Shown here: piece after piece, positions 1-11,527 of the stretch | Layout: each line of letters opens with the position of its first letter | Numbering within the stretch: position 1 is the first letter of the stretch | Origin: Akkermansiaceae bacterium | GTDB lineage: Bacteria; Verrucomicrobiota; Verrucomicrobiia; Verrucomicrobiales; Akkermansiaceae | DNA length: 64,000 nucleotides | Assembly (NCBI GenBank): GCA_022510805.1 | Contig: JAFLSS010000002.1 | Coordinates: 21,675 to 85,674 of the forward strand | Reading direction: 5' to 3' | Position numbers and translations under genes: made by a program | Notes under the pieces: generated by a model | Databases searched by the model: none | Told to the model about the DNA's origin: nothing | The model's input: the letters and a program-made list of their open reading frames with translations, nothing else

Positions 1-464
1 CACGCTTGCTGCAGGCCGGGGTGCCACGCCGCCGTGGGCAGGTGCAGGATGCCGTGACAAGCAGTTCCTGCGGGCGGAGGAGAGGGGAACTCGCCCACGT
101 CAAGGAAGAGGGAAATGCCCTCCAGCTCCAGAACTCGGTGATTTTCAAGCGGGAGCACCTCGCCCCCCTTCAGCAGAAACGGGCGGGGAAGAGAGGCGGC
201 AGCCCCGGGGGCAGCGGCATAGCTCGCGAGGATCAGCGGCTTGCTCAGCTCTGCTGCCAGCGCGCGGAGAGCGGCTTGAGATTGCAGCAAAAAGGCGCTG
301 CGGCGGGAGAGACCACCCGGCAGCGCGCCATCAATCGCCTGAGCAGAAGCAACCAGCAGATCCGCCTCTGCATCCGTGCAGGCGCGCGCCCCCTGTACCA
401 CCAGGCGCAAATTGGTCGAAAAATCGCCCGCCGTAGCTATGTTCTGGATCAGCCCAATCTTCAT
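1..464 (-). CDS. Partial nitrilase-fold / NAD+ synthase-like N-terminal domain protein (runs off window start)
   Basis: Reverse strand from ATG at 464 reads MKIGLIQNIATAGDFSTNLRLVVQGARACTDAEADLLVASAQAIDGALPGG..., open to base 1; N-terminus resembles carbon-nitrogen hydrolases. Not in the ORF track because it has no stop in the window. Confidence 0.55.
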   Translation of the reverse strand, partial: MKIGLIQNIATAGDFSTNLRLVVQGARACTDAEADLLVASAQAIDGALPGGLSRRSAFLLQSQAALRALAAELSKPLILASYAAAPGAAASLPRPFLLKGGEVLPLENHRVLELEGISLFLDVGEFPSPPPAGTACHGILHLPTAAWHPGLQQA

Positions 465-523
465 AAAAAAGGATTTTGGCCGGAACATAGCATAAATTAG
501 AACAAGATGCAAGACAAAGAGGC

Positions 524-552
524 TTGATTTCGGGCGCTCATGGGTGTAGAAT
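524..552 (+). promoter_or_regulatory. sigma70-like promoter of leuA
   Basis: TTGATT (524-529), 17 bp spacer, TAGAAT (547-552), 28 nt before ATG at 581; AGAAAGGA SD-like sequence upstream of ATG. Confidence 0.6.
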
Positions 553-580
553 ATCCGCCCCAAGAAAGGATATTCCTGAA

Positions 581-2149
<1,569 letters not shown>

Positions 2150-2152
2150 GCA

Positions 2153-2791
2153 ATGAGTTCTTCCATCCGCATCATCGTCGGGCTAGGCAACCCCGGCGCC
2201 ACCTATGCCGCCACGCGACACAATGTCGGCTTCATGGCGCTGGATGCGCTGGCCCGGCAGTGGTCGGCGGTGTGGAAGTCGGACCGGGGGCGCAAGTGTG
2301 AGCTGGCTTCCGGGCCGGGGGTGCTGCTGGTCAAGCCGCAGACATACATGAACGACTCCGGCTCTTGTGTGGGGCCGCTGATGCGCTATTTCAAGTTCAC
2401 CCCGGAGCAGGTGCTGGTGGTCTATGATGACACCGCCCTGCCCGTGGGCGGGCTGCGCCTGCGCGCCGGCGGTAGCGATGGCGGCCACAACGGCATGAAA
2501 TCCCTCATCGCCCACCTGGGAAGCGACCACTTCCCGCGCCTGCGCATCGGCATCGGCAGCCACGGCCAGAAATCGCTGGTGGGGCATGTGCTGGGGCATT
2601 TTGCGCCGGAGGAGAAGCCCCTCATCGAGGAGGGCGTGCAACATGCGGCCAAGGCGGTGCAGCTCCTGCTCCGGGAGGGCTTTGAGGCTGCGGCCAACCG
2701 CTACAACCTGCGCAAAAAGAAAGAGCCCAAACCCGCCCCGCCCGCGCCGGAGCAGCCGCCGGCTCCCGCAGCCGATTCTTCGGAAGAATAG
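2153..2791 (+). CDS. pth: Peptidyl-tRNA hydrolase
   Basis: IIVGLGNPGATYAATRHNVGFMALD, LVKPQTYMNDSG, GGHNGMKSL motifs. Confidence 0.95.
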   Translation: MSSSIRIIVGLGNPGATYAATRHNVGFMALDALARQWSAVWKSDRGRKCELASGPGVLLVKPQTYMNDSGSCVGPLMRYFKFTPEQVLVVYDDTALPVGGLRLRAGGSDGGHNGMKSLIAHLGSDHFPRLRIGIGSHGQKSLVGHVLGHFAPEEKPLIEEGVQHAAKAVQLLLREGFEAAANRYNLRKKKEPKPAPPAPEQPPAPAADSSEE

Positions 2792-2840
2792 GGCATAACC
2801 GAGCTTGCTATGGTGGCCGAGTTGTGATATGATGCTCGGC

Positions 2841-4940
2841 ATGAAAGCGATGTGGTTCAAGCTCGTGGCGCTGCTGCTGGTCGGCATGGCGCAAATGATG
2901 GCGCAAGAGACTCAGCTGGAGGTCAAAAGCGAGTCCAGCGTCAACTCCTACGAAGTGGGCAAGCCCTTTTATGTGGCGCTGCAAGGCAAGGCGCCGGAGT
3001 CGTGGCACGCCTATTACCGCAACCCGGCAACCGTGGGGCAGCCCATGAGCGCCACCCTGCTGGCGCCTGCCGGGTTCAGCGTGGAGGGGCCATTCTGGCA
3101 GGTGCCGGAGCTGCATAAGAGCGGCGTGACCGTGGCCTATGTCTATAATAAGCCGGTGGTGGTGTGGCGCGTCACCCCGCAGCCCGGTGCCCCGGCCAAG
3201 GCGCATTTTGTCCTCTCTGCCCGGGCGCAGCTTTGCAATGACCTCGGCTGCATGCCTGATAAAACTGTGAGCACTGAGCTGGATCTGGAGCAGGGGACGG
3301 CGGAGCCGAATCCTGAGTGGAGCCGCGCCGAGTCTCAGGTGGAGTCCCTGGGTGATACCGCGCTGCAGGAGGTGCATGCTCAGCGCATGCCGGGCGGGGT
3401 GACGCTGCGCTTCCAAGCCCCGGCCGAGGTGAAAACGGCTTATTTCTTCTCTGATGACAATAGTGTGGATCCTTCTGCTGAGCAGGTGCTCACGGTGAAA
3501 GACGGCGTCTGTGAGCTCACGCTTCTCTCCAATGACGGCAAGAACTCCCTCTTCCCCGCACCGGAGGCGCAGCCCGGCGCCAAAAAGCGCCTGGTGGGCA
3601 TGCTCTCCCTCGGCGAGGCCGGGCACGCGCGGGTGGATGTGCCGGTGGAAAGCGCCGGCGCCGGGATGCCTGCCGGGCTGTGGGAGGCCATGGTGGGGCT
3701 CTTTCTGGGGGGCTTGCTGCTCAACCTGATGCCCTGCGTCTTCCCGGTGCTGGGGCTCAAGATCATGAGTTTCGTATCGCTGGGGGGCGGGAGCCGCCGG
3801 CGCGTGGTGGGGCATTCGCTTGCCTTTGTCGTGGGGATTCTGGTGTCCTTCTGGATACTGGGAGTGCTGCTGGTGGCGGCCTCCAATGCCGACGTGCTGG
3901 CGCAGGCTCCTGTGGGGGACTGGCTGGGTATCCTCTGGGGAGATGACGGCGCGGCCAACCGCAGCTGGGCAGCGTGGATGGAGAACCAATGGGTTGTGTA
4001 CGGCATTCTGCTGCTGCTGATTGTGCTTGGGTTGTGGATGTTCGGCATCTTTGAGCTCGGCGCGCGCGCCACGGGGCTGGGCGCCGGGCTGCAGAGCAAG
4101 GGCGGCTACGCCGGCTCGTTCTTCCAGGGCTTGTTTGTCACCGTGGTGGCCACTCCCTGCAGCGCGCCCTACCTGGGTGCGGCCATGCCCACGGCCATGT
4201 CCTTCCCCGCGGTGTGGATGCTGGTGGCCCTCACGGCCATGGCCCTGGGCTTCTCCTTGCCCTACCTCGTGCTGGGCATCTTCCCGGGGCTGGTGCGCTT
4301 CCTGCCGAAGCCCGGCGCGTGGATGGAGTCTCTCAAGCAGGGGCTCTCTTTCTGCCTATTTGCCGCCGCTGCGTGGATGCTGGATGTCTACCTCTCCTTT
4401 GTCACCGCCTCCGGCCGGGCGGATGAAACGATGTGGGTGCTCATCGCGCTGGTGATCTTTATCTCCGCATTCTGGGTTTTCGGGCGCTGGTGCCCGCTCT
4501 ACCGCAGCCGGACGAGCCGCGTGGTGGGTGGCATTGTGGCGCTGGCGCTGCTGGTTGGCGGCGTGTGGTATTCCATGCCGCAGGCTGTGCGGGAGGATGC
4601 CCCGGAGTGGGAGGCCTGGACACCGGAGGCCATGGAGGAGGCGCTGGATGATGGGATTCCTGTGTATGTGGATTTCACCGCCAAATGGTGTGCCACATGT
4701 CAGTCCAACAAGAAGTTTGCCTACACGGATGAGGTGTATAAGATCTTCAAGGCGAATGATGTGAAGCTCTTCCGGGCAGACAAGACGCACCCCAATGAGA
4801 AGATTGATGCAGAGCTGCGCCGCCTCAAGCGCAGCGCCGTGCCGACCAATGCGCTCTACCTCCCGGATAAGGAGCCCATCGTCACGCGTGAGCTGCTTAC
4901 TCCGGCGTATCTGCTCGAGTTCCTCAAAGAGCATCTGTGA
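2841..4940 (+). CDS. DsbD-like thiol:disulfide interchange protein (N-terminal periplasmic domain, multi-TM domain, C-terminal thioredoxin domain)
   Basis: Signal peptide MKAMWFKLVALLLVGMAQ; LMPCVFPVLGLK, VATPCSAPYLGAA; C-terminal DFTAKWCATCQSNK. Confidence 0.88.
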   Translation: MKAMWFKLVALLLVGMAQMMAQETQLEVKSESSVNSYEVGKPFYVALQGKAPESWHAYYRNPATVGQPMSATLLAPAGFSVEGPFWQVPELHKSGVTVAYVYNKPVVVWRVTPQPGAPAKAHFVLSARAQLCNDLGCMPDKTVSTELDLEQGTAEPNPEWSRAESQVESLGDTALQEVHAQRMPGGVTLRFQAPAEVKTAYFFSDDNSVDPSAEQVLTVKDGVCELTLLSNDGKNSLFPAPEAQPGAKKRLVGMLSLGEAGHARVDVPVESAGAGMPAGLWEAMVGLFLGGLLLNLMPCVFPVLGLKIMSFVSLGGGSRRRVVGHSLAFVVGILVSFWILGVLLVAASNADVLAQAPVGDWLGILWGDDGAANRSWAAWMENQWVVYGILLLLIVLGLWMFGIFELGARATGLGAGLQSKGGYAGSFFQGLFVTVVATPCSAPYLGAAMPTAMSFPAVWMLVALTAMALGFSLPYLVLGIFPGLVRFLPKPGAWMESLKQGLSFCLFAAAAWMLDVYLSFVTASGRADETMWVLIALVIFISAFWVFGRWCPLYRSRTSRVVGGIVALALLVGGVWYSMPQAVREDAPEWEAWTPEAMEEALDDGIPVYVDFTAKWCATCQSNKKFAYTDEVYKIFKANDVKLFRADKTHPNEKIDAELRRLKRSAVPTNALYLPDKEPIVTRELLTPAYLLEFLKEHL

Positions 4941-5037
4941 TGCCGCGCCCCGTGCGCGTGGCCTTGTGCATTCTCACGCCGCCCCTTTTTCGCCTGTGCT
5001 GGCGGGGAAGGGGCGTTCTTTGTGCTGCGCGCGCGCG

Positions 5038-6648
5038 TTACTCTGAGCTCTGTGAGGAGGGGGCAGCGCTGCCGATGATTTGGAGGAAGCGCTCCCGGAG
5101 CTCGGGGCTTTGCGGGAGGAGGGTGAGTTCTCCCTCCCGGAGGTGCAGGCCGCCTTGCAGAAGCTCCTCAAGCACCTGCAGGTACTTGAACCCCTCCGCC
5201 TGCTGCTCCGGGTCCAGCTCCGCAGGATCCGCCTGAGCATAAGGGGCAAAGCCCGCCTTCCAGCTCTCGAGGACGGAGGGCGCGCCGGCTTCTTGCCGGT
5301 TCGGATCTGCTCCGGCTTGCAAGAGCCAGAGCGTTTTTTCCGGGGCATCGGGGGTGCTGCTGCGGACAAGTTGGGCCAGCAGGCGCGTGGCGGCTTCACT
5401 GCTGGGGAAGCTCAGCCTGCCGTGGGTGTGGAGGAGGCGCAGCGGCGGGAGGCTGCCCGGGGTGGTGATGACGCCTGCCGCGAGGTCGAGCAGCGGGGTA
5501 TCCGCTGTGCCGTGTCCCTGAAGGCGCAGCCACTGCTCCGCCGCGTTGGGAGTGAGCGGCTCCGGCAGAGACTCCTCCTGCACGGGGCGCGGCTGCTGAG
5601 GCGTGGTTTGGAGGGAGCGCACCCAGCGCTCTTTGTCCTCCGCGTCCTCATACTCGCAGTCGGTTGCCGCGCAGAGCAGGAAGGTGAGCAGCTCCTCATC
5701 GCCGGTGTCGAGGTAGCCCTGCTCGGCCAAACTCTGTGCGAGCGGCAGAGAGCCATCATATGCCAGCAGAGAGGCCACATCCCGCTTGGCGCGTGCGCTC
5801 TGCGGGCGGGCGCCATGCTGCAGCGCCCACTGCAAAGAGCGCCCGGGTATAATCACCCCGGATGCCGCGGCTCCCTCCTCCTCATCCGCGGTCTCAAGCG
5901 CCTCGGCGTCTAGCGCATCCGCCTCTGCCGCAAGCTGCAAGGCCAGATCCGGCTGAGTCGAGATGACAGCGCCATGGGAGACAAGAAAATCAAGCAGCGC
6001 GAGCCGCTCGGCCTGCGGCGGCGGGGCATCAGCCTCCCACGAGCTGCGCGCACCCAGCACACAGCCCCAGAGGGGCAGCGGCTGAGGCGTCAGCAGGCAG
6101 TAGGCATTGGGGTCGCACCCGCGGCGCACGAGCTCGCGGGTGAGCTCCAACTGCTGCGCCAGATACGCGAAATGAGCGGCATGAGCTCCGCCGGGCTCCA
6201 CAGCATCCACCTTACCTGTGCCGGCCACGCGGCGCATCATGAGGTGCAGCTTGCGTATCTCGGATCCCGCGGTGAGCTCGGCCTTGTAACCATATATCCC
6301 GGTGAAAACGATGGCGCGGCACGACAGAGCAAAAGTCTTGAAGGGGGAGTCGCTGAGGTAGGCTTCCGTAAACAGCGACACGCAGTAGTCCCCGAGGCTT
6401 TGTTCCTTGTTCGGCCCCGTCTGGTATGAGTAGAGGTAGTCCTCGGAAATGTAGTCATTCACCTGCCGGAGCTGCTCAAACTGCTGCGGCGTCCAGCTCG
6501 GGTGGTGAGTCTGGCCGAGGTCGCTCTTGCTGATGGGCACGAGATTGAGGACACTACACGCCACGCCCGCCAGCACAAGGATGACAAAGACAATCAGCAG
6601 GACTTTGGGCAAGAGACTCTTGGGCGGTGTGGAGGCAGGGGGATTCAT
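5038..6648 (-). CDS. Membrane-anchored ankyrin-like repeat protein, paralog of 49909..51090
   Basis: N-terminal TM segment; ELVRRGCDPNAY, LLQAGADPNRQ repeat units; strong similarity to the ORF at 49909. Confidence 0.7.
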   Translation of the reverse strand: MNPPASTPPKSLLPKVLLIVFVILVLAGVACSVLNLVPISKSDLGQTHHPSWTPQQFEQLRQVNDYISEDYLYSYQTGPNKEQSLGDYCVSLFTEAYLSDSPFKTFALSCRAIVFTGIYGYKAELTAGSEIRKLHLMMRRVAGTGKVDAVEPGGAHAAHFAYLAQQLELTRELVRRGCDPNAYCLLTPQPLPLWGCVLGARSSWEADAPPPQAERLALLDFLVSHGAVISTQPDLALQLAAEADALDAEALETADEEEGAAASGVIIPGRSLQWALQHGARPQSARAKRDVASLLAYDGSLPLAQSLAEQGYLDTGDEELLTFLLCAATDCEYEDAEDKERWVRSLQTTPQQPRPVQEESLPEPLTPNAAEQWLRLQGHGTADTPLLDLAAGVITTPGSLPPLRLLHTHGRLSFPSSEAATRLLAQLVRSSTPDAPEKTLWLLQAGADPNRQEAGAPSVLESWKAGFAPYAQADPAELDPEQQAEGFKYLQVLEELLQGGLHLREGELTLLPQSPELRERFLQIIGSAAPSSQSSE

Positions 6649-6691
6649 GGCGAGGGGGTTCCTTTATCGGGAGAGGCTGGAGTGTGGTTGC

Positions 6692-7684
6692 TTATGGGGC
6701 ATCAGCGGTGCACAGCGGGCAGGCTTCCACAAAGTGCGAGTTGCCGATGTGGACGAACGAGGGGCGCTCCAGGAGGGTGGAGCCGCTGCGGCCCAAGCGC
6801 TGGCAGAAGCGGCAGCCGGGTGCATATTCATGCGGCGCGGCCACCACGCCGGGGATGGTGGGCAGGTGGGTCTTGCGCGTGTATTCCGGGCGCGGCATGG
6901 CTGCGAGCAGGGCGCGTGTGTAGGCGTGGCTGGGGTGGGCAAAAAGCTCTTCCACGGGGGCGGCTTCCACCATGCGCCCGGCGTACATGACCCACACGAT
7001 GTCACAATTCTGCGCGATGACGCCCAGATCATGCGTGATGAGCAGGGAGGCCGCGCCGAGCTCGCTGCGTAGTTCCCGCAGGAGGGAAAGCACTTGGTGC
7101 TGCACGGTGACGTCGAGCGCGGTGGTGGGTTCATCGGCAATGATGAGCTCCGGTCGGCAAGCGAGAGCGATGGCGATGAGCGCGCGCTGCCGCATGCCGC
7201 CTGAGAGGGCGTGCGGGTAGTCGCTCACGCGCTCACGAGGGGCGGCAAAGTGCACAAACTCCAGCAGGCGAATCGCTTCCTCCCAGGCCTCTTCAGCGCT
7301 GATCTTGCAGTGCAGCATGAGCACCTCTGAGATCTGGTCACCAATGCGTTGCACAGGATTGAGCGCCTGCATGGGCTCTTGGAAAATGGTGCCGATGCAC
7401 CCGCCGCGGATCTCCCGCAGGCGCTCGGGCGCCATGGTGAGGAGGTCCTCCCCCTTGAAGTTCACACACCCGGAGAGAATGCGCCCGCGGGGCCGGGGCA
7501 GCAGGCGCACGAGGCTCATGGCCGTGGCGCTTTTGCCGCAGCCGCTCTCCCCGACAATGCCCACACACTTGCCGTGTGGGATGTCGAAGCTGACATCCTC
7601 CACCACGGGGAAGAGGCCGTGCTCGGTGTGAAACGCGGTGGTGAGGCCGCGTATTTCCATGAGGTTGGATGGGCTGATTTCCAT
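6692..7684 (-). CDS. Peptide ABC transporter ATP-binding protein (OppD/DppD/YejF-N type)
   Basis: Walker A GESGCGKSATAMS; LSGGMRQRALIAIALACRPELIIADEPTTALDVTVQ; C-terminal oligopeptide-ABC domain. Confidence 0.93.
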   Translation of the reverse strand: MEISPSNLMEIRGLTTAFHTEHGLFPVVEDVSFDIPHGKCVGIVGESGCGKSATAMSLVRLLPRPRGRILSGCVNFKGEDLLTMAPERLREIRGGCIGTIFQEPMQALNPVQRIGDQISEVLMLHCKISAEEAWEEAIRLLEFVHFAAPRERVSDYPHALSGGMRQRALIAIALACRPELIIADEPTTALDVTVQHQVLSLLRELRSELGAASLLITHDLGVIAQNCDIVWVMYAGRMVEAAPVEELFAHPSHAYTRALLAAMPRPEYTRKTHLPTIPGVVAAPHEYAPGCRFCQRLGRSGSTLLERPSFVHIGNSHFVEACPLCTADAP

Positions 7685-9919
7685 TTAAGACTGAGGGGGC
7701 AAGGGGATGTTGCGTTCGACTTCGGGGAAAGAGCGGCCGCTGCTGCGGGCGCGCAGCGTCTCGCGCTTCATCTGCTCGTCGATCCAGTACAAGTGGCTGT
7801 CCAGCGGGTCGTAATAGTGGGGCGGGCAGAAGCGGGTCTCCGGCGTGTCAGGCCAGCGCAGCCAGCGCCACTGGGCAAAGCGCCAGTAGCCGGAGGACCA
7901 GCCGGGCACCCAGGCCGCCGTGTCGGCAATGCGCTGCTGCACAAGGTGCTGCGCCGCGATGGCCTCTTGCTCGGTGGTGGCGGAGCGGGCGGCGAGGATG
8001 GCGCGGTCGAGCTCCGGCGAAGCGGTGGAGGTGATATTGCTCGTGCCGGCCATGGGCGAGCCGTCGGCCCGGAAGGCATACTGTGAGAGGAAGAACTGGG
8101 AGGCATCCGGCACGGGCGGGGTGAAGCCCCAGGAGAAGATGCAGACGCTGTGCTGCTTGTTCTTGACTTTGAGGTAGAAGACGGTGTCGTCCATCTGCTC
8201 GAAGCGCAGGTCCAGCCCGCAGCGGGCGGCGTCCTCGCGCAAGAGATTCATGGCCGCCGCGTAGGAGGAGTCAATGCGTGAGCTCACCACCACCTGCAGG
8301 CGTGTGCCATCCGGCCGGTGCAAGATGCCATCTGCCCCCTCCTCGGTGAAGCCCGCCGCGGCAAAATAGGCCCGCGCTTTGTCGGGATCATAGGGGAGCG
8401 CGCGGATGTGCGGATTGGTGAAGGCGCCGAAGCCGGAGAAATAGGAGGAGCCGCGCCTGTAGTCCCCGCGGAAGAGGGTGTTGATGACGGCTTGGATATG
8501 AAGCGCGTGGTGAAAGCCGAGCCGGGCGTCGAGCGAGTCGAATGGCGCGCGGGCGCAGTTGATATGGAAGCCGAAGCAGTTGCGCGGCCAGAGGTTGTTG
8601 AAGTGGATGCGCTGGATGTAGCCGCGGTGGACAGGCTCGATCTCCAGCCCCTCATACCAGAAATCCGCATCCCGCGCCGAGAGGGCATCGAGCTCGCCGA
8701 TGCGGAACAGCTCGCGGATCTTGGTGTCCTCTGCGATAAAGGTGTAGACAATGTGGTTCACATTGCAGGAATACTTTGTGTATTTGCGCTTGGCAGCCCA
8801 CCAGTTTTTGACGCGGGTGAGCATGATCTGCCGCCCCATGATCAGCCCCTCCGGGTCCACGGCGTAGCCGCCGGTGGTGGGCACGGGGCGCCAGAGGTAG
8901 CGCGTGGGGTAATCCGGCCCGAACTCGGCGTAGAAGCGGGTGCAGGCGGCCGGCAGGGCGGCGGCGTAGTAGGCCGGGTAGGGGCGCGGCCCCGCGAGGG
9001 TGATGGCCAGGGTGCTGTCGCCGTAGATGCAGATGCGGGCGAAGTTGCTGAGGTAGAAATCGCGGTAAAAGGGCTCGACGCTGTAGGGGGAGGTGCGGAT
9101 GAAGAGGGAGGCGACAAAATCGCGCGTGGTGAGGCGGTCGCCATTGGAGAAGCGGGCTTGGGGGTCAATGTGGAAATACACCGTGCGGCCATCGGGGGAG
9201 AGGGCCCAGCGGTCTGCCGTGCCGGGGATGAGCTCTCCCGTGCCGGGATGGAGGCGCACGAGCGGCAGGTCGATATCATCATACAGGTAGCGCCGCGTGT
9301 TGTTGTTGCTGTTGGGGCCGAACACGCGCAAGGTGTTGGGGAAAGAGCGCTGAAGCGCGAGCCGCAGGGTGCCTCCCTTGAGGGCGGCGGGGTCACCGAG
9401 CTCCGGGGCATCAGCCCCATGCTGCCAGTTGAGCCCTGCCGGTATCTCGGATTCCGGGCGGTACACCAGGTAATCGCCGAGGCTGATGCGCTCGAGGAGC
9501 TGCTTATGCTCTGCCCGGGCAAACTGGAGGCGGGCTTGCGCTCCCTCTGCATCGGCACTGCCGGCCTCTGCTTCCTGAATCTGCGCATGTGCCTCAGAGA
9601 TGCACTGCTCCTGCTCCTGCAGGGCTGTGTCCAAGTAGTCGCGCACGCGCTGATTCCAGCTTGCGGTGAAACCACTGAACCCCGGCGGCATGCGCCACGC
9701 GCGGGCGTAGCCCGGCACGTCTTCTTGGCTGCCGAAGGCGAGCGGCATACTCTCCTCCGCCGGTGGCTCCCAGTCCGGCCCGGAGGAGCCGGTGCCCCTG
9801 TCCCCACAGCCGGTGAGCCAGCAGAGCCCCAGGAGCAGCAGCCCGAGCCAGCGCACGCAGAGCCGCGGCGCGAGGGCGCGGCGGCGGGTCGGAGCAGGGG
9901 CAGGGGGGCAGGCTGGCAT
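7685..9919 (-). CDS. Extracellular solute-binding protein family 5, YejA-like, probable lipoprotein
   Basis: Lipobox-like LLGLCWLTGCG; SFPNTLRVFGPNSNNNTRRYLYDDIDLPLV..., FSNGDRLTTRDF; adjacent to the permeases. Confidence 0.88.
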   Translation of the reverse strand: MPACPPAPAPTRRRALAPRLCVRWLGLLLLGLCWLTGCGDRGTGSSGPDWEPPAEESMPLAFGSQEDVPGYARAWRMPPGFSGFTASWNQRVRDYLDTALQEQEQCISEAHAQIQEAEAGSADAEGAQARLQFARAEHKQLLERISLGDYLVYRPESEIPAGLNWQHGADAPELGDPAALKGGTLRLALQRSFPNTLRVFGPNSNNNTRRYLYDDIDLPLVRLHPGTGELIPGTADRWALSPDGRTVYFHIDPQARFSNGDRLTTRDFVASLFIRTSPYSVEPFYRDFYLSNFARICIYGDSTLAITLAGPRPYPAYYAAALPAACTRFYAEFGPDYPTRYLWRPVPTTGGYAVDPEGLIMGRQIMLTRVKNWWAAKRKYTKYSCNVNHIVYTFIAEDTKIRELFRIGELDALSARDADFWYEGLEIEPVHRGYIQRIHFNNLWPRNCFGFHINCARAPFDSLDARLGFHHALHIQAVINTLFRGDYRRGSSYFSGFGAFTNPHIRALPYDPDKARAYFAAAGFTEEGADGILHRPDGTRLQVVVSSRIDSSYAAAMNLLREDAARCGLDLRFEQMDDTVFYLKVKNKQHSVCIFSWGFTPPVPDASQFFLSQYAFRADGSPMAGTSNITSTASPELDRAILAARSATTEQEAIAAQHLVQQRIADTAAWVPGWSSGYWRFAQWRWLRWPDTPETRFCPPHYYDPLDSHLYWIDEQMKRETLRARSSGRSFPEVERNIPLPPQS

Positions 9920-9931
9920 GGTGGGGGGGGC

Positions 9932-11527
9932 TTAGGAATAGTGGTCAGCGCTGTGCGGGTCAATCGCCTCGCGCACGGCCTCGCCGATAAAGGTGATGAG
10001 CAGCAGCAGCCCCACCAAGGCGCCGAATGCGGCAGAGGCAATCCACGGTGAGGAGAGTTTGGAGAGGCCATCATTGAGCAGGCGGCCCCAGCTGGCGTAT
10101 TGCTCCGGCAGGCCGAAGCCCAGGTAGTCCAGCGAGGTGAGGGAGAGCACCACGACCGCTACGCTGAAGGGGATGAGGGTGACGATGATGCCGGTGAGAT
10201 TGGGCAGGATGTGGCGGAGCAGGATGTGCAGCGGCCCGGCGCCCATGACTCGTGCTGCTGCCACATAGTCGCGTGTTTTTTCTTTGAGCGTGGCCGTGCG
10301 GATGAGGTAGGTCATGGGCATCCACCCCAGGAGCGCCATGAGCAGCAGGGTCACAAACATGCCGCGCATCTCCAGCGGCACAAAATCTGCCAGGATCATG
10401 ACGATGAAGAGGAAGGGCAGCTGCGAGAGGATTTCGATGCCGCGCTGGGTCACCAGGTCGAACACGCCGCCCCAATAGCCCATGAGCATGCCGAGTGTCA
10501 GGCCGATGCCGTAGATCACGGGCAGGTAGAACAGCGCGGCTTTGATATTCACCTGCAAGCCGCCGAAAAGCAGGGCTGCGATGTCGTTCCCCCTGCTGTC
10601 GGTGCCCAGCAGGTGCCCCCCCGTGAGCGGCGGCGCCGGGTGGTAGTGGATCAGGTAATGATCCACATTGCTTTGATTCAGAAAGGCCTCCAGACTCCCC
10701 TCGCCCTCATAATGCTCACTCACGAGCTTGCCGTGGCTCCACGAGGCGCTGTAGACCTCACGGCGGTCGGGGCTCCAGCCTTGCACGAGCCCATCGGGCT
10801 CTCCCTTGCGGTAGCGGATGCGCAGGTGGATATCTCCATTGGGGTAGAGCCGGCAGGCCTGCCCGTCATACAGCGTGGCCGGCTCCCCCGCAGCATACAA
10901 TTTACCCTCTTTGGCCGGCAGCAATTCTGTGGGGAACGGGGCGGCATCTGTCGTGGGATCCCACGGAATGAGCGGCATGAGCACGATCTGAGGCCCCCCC
11001 GGGCTGCCCAGCTTTGCCTGCAACTGGCGGTAATCTGTCTCTGCCAGGGCGGCGTTGCCGCTCAGCCCGAAAACGGCGCCGGGCAGCATGTTGCGGCGAA
11101 ATGCGGGGAAGTGCCACTCCCCCGTGTCGGAGAGCACGGCGAGTGCGCGCTTGCCGACGAGGACTTGATCCATCGCCGCGAGTGAGAGGATGCCCATCAG
11201 GATCAGCAGGGAGCCATAGCCTCGCTTGAGGCTCTTGAAGTGGCGGACTCGCCGCGCGGCCTCCGGCGGCAGCTTGTGCCTGCCGCGGCGGCACAGCCCA
11301 TAGAGCCCCGCCAGCGCCAGCAGCAGCATCACCACCCAGCCGAACCACTGCACCCTGCCGTCTGCCGCCAGCGCGGGGCACCACTCTGCGCGGCATGAGA
11401 GAACCGGGAGTTCGCGGCTGGCGGTGAAGGGCCAGGAGATGGTGGGCAGGAGCCAGCCGCGCAGCTCTGCCACCCCGCCCAGCAGGGCGGTGAGAATGAG
11501 AAGCAGGGCTGGCCATTTGCGTTTCAT
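9932..11527 (-). CDS. Peptide ABC transporter permease, YejE-like (large periplasmic insertion)
   Basis: LLGTDSRGNDIAALLFGG...; TATLKEKTRDYVAAARVMGAGPLHILLRHILPNLTG EAA motif. Confidence 0.9.
   Translation of the reverse strand: MKRKWPALLLILTALLGGVAELRGWLLPTISWPFTASRELPVLSCRAEWCPALAADGRVQWFGWVVMLLLALAGLYGLCRRGRHKLPPEAARRVRHFKSLKRGYGSLLILMGILSLAAMDQVLVGKRALAVLSDTGEWHFPAFRRNMLPGAVFGLSGNAALAETDYRQLQAKLGSPGGPQIVLMPLIPWDPTTDAAPFPTELLPAKEGKLYAAGEPATLYDGQACRLYPNGDIHLRIRYRKGEPDGLVQGWSPDRREVYSASWSHGKLVSEHYEGEGSLEAFLNQSNVDHYLIHYHPAPPLTGGHLLGTDSRGNDIAALLFGGLQVNIKAALFYLPVIYGIGLTLGMLMGYWGGVFDLVTQRGIEILSQLPFLFIVMILADFVPLEMRGMFVTLLLMALLGWMPMTYLIRTATLKEKTRDYVAAARVMGAGPLHILLRHILPNLTGIIVTLIPFSVAVVVLSLTSLDYLGFGLPEQYASWGRLLNDGLSKLSSPWIASAAFGALVGLLLLITFIGEAVREAIDPHSADHYS

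Noticed and set aside
6-500. 164-aa plus-strand ORF at the window start
   Set aside because: Minus strand encodes a coherent nitrilase-like N-terminus over the same span; plus-strand translation is Arg/Gln-rich shadow.
524-580. Upstream start of the leuA ORF
   Set aside because: The TTG start coincides with the -35 box; true start best placed at 581.
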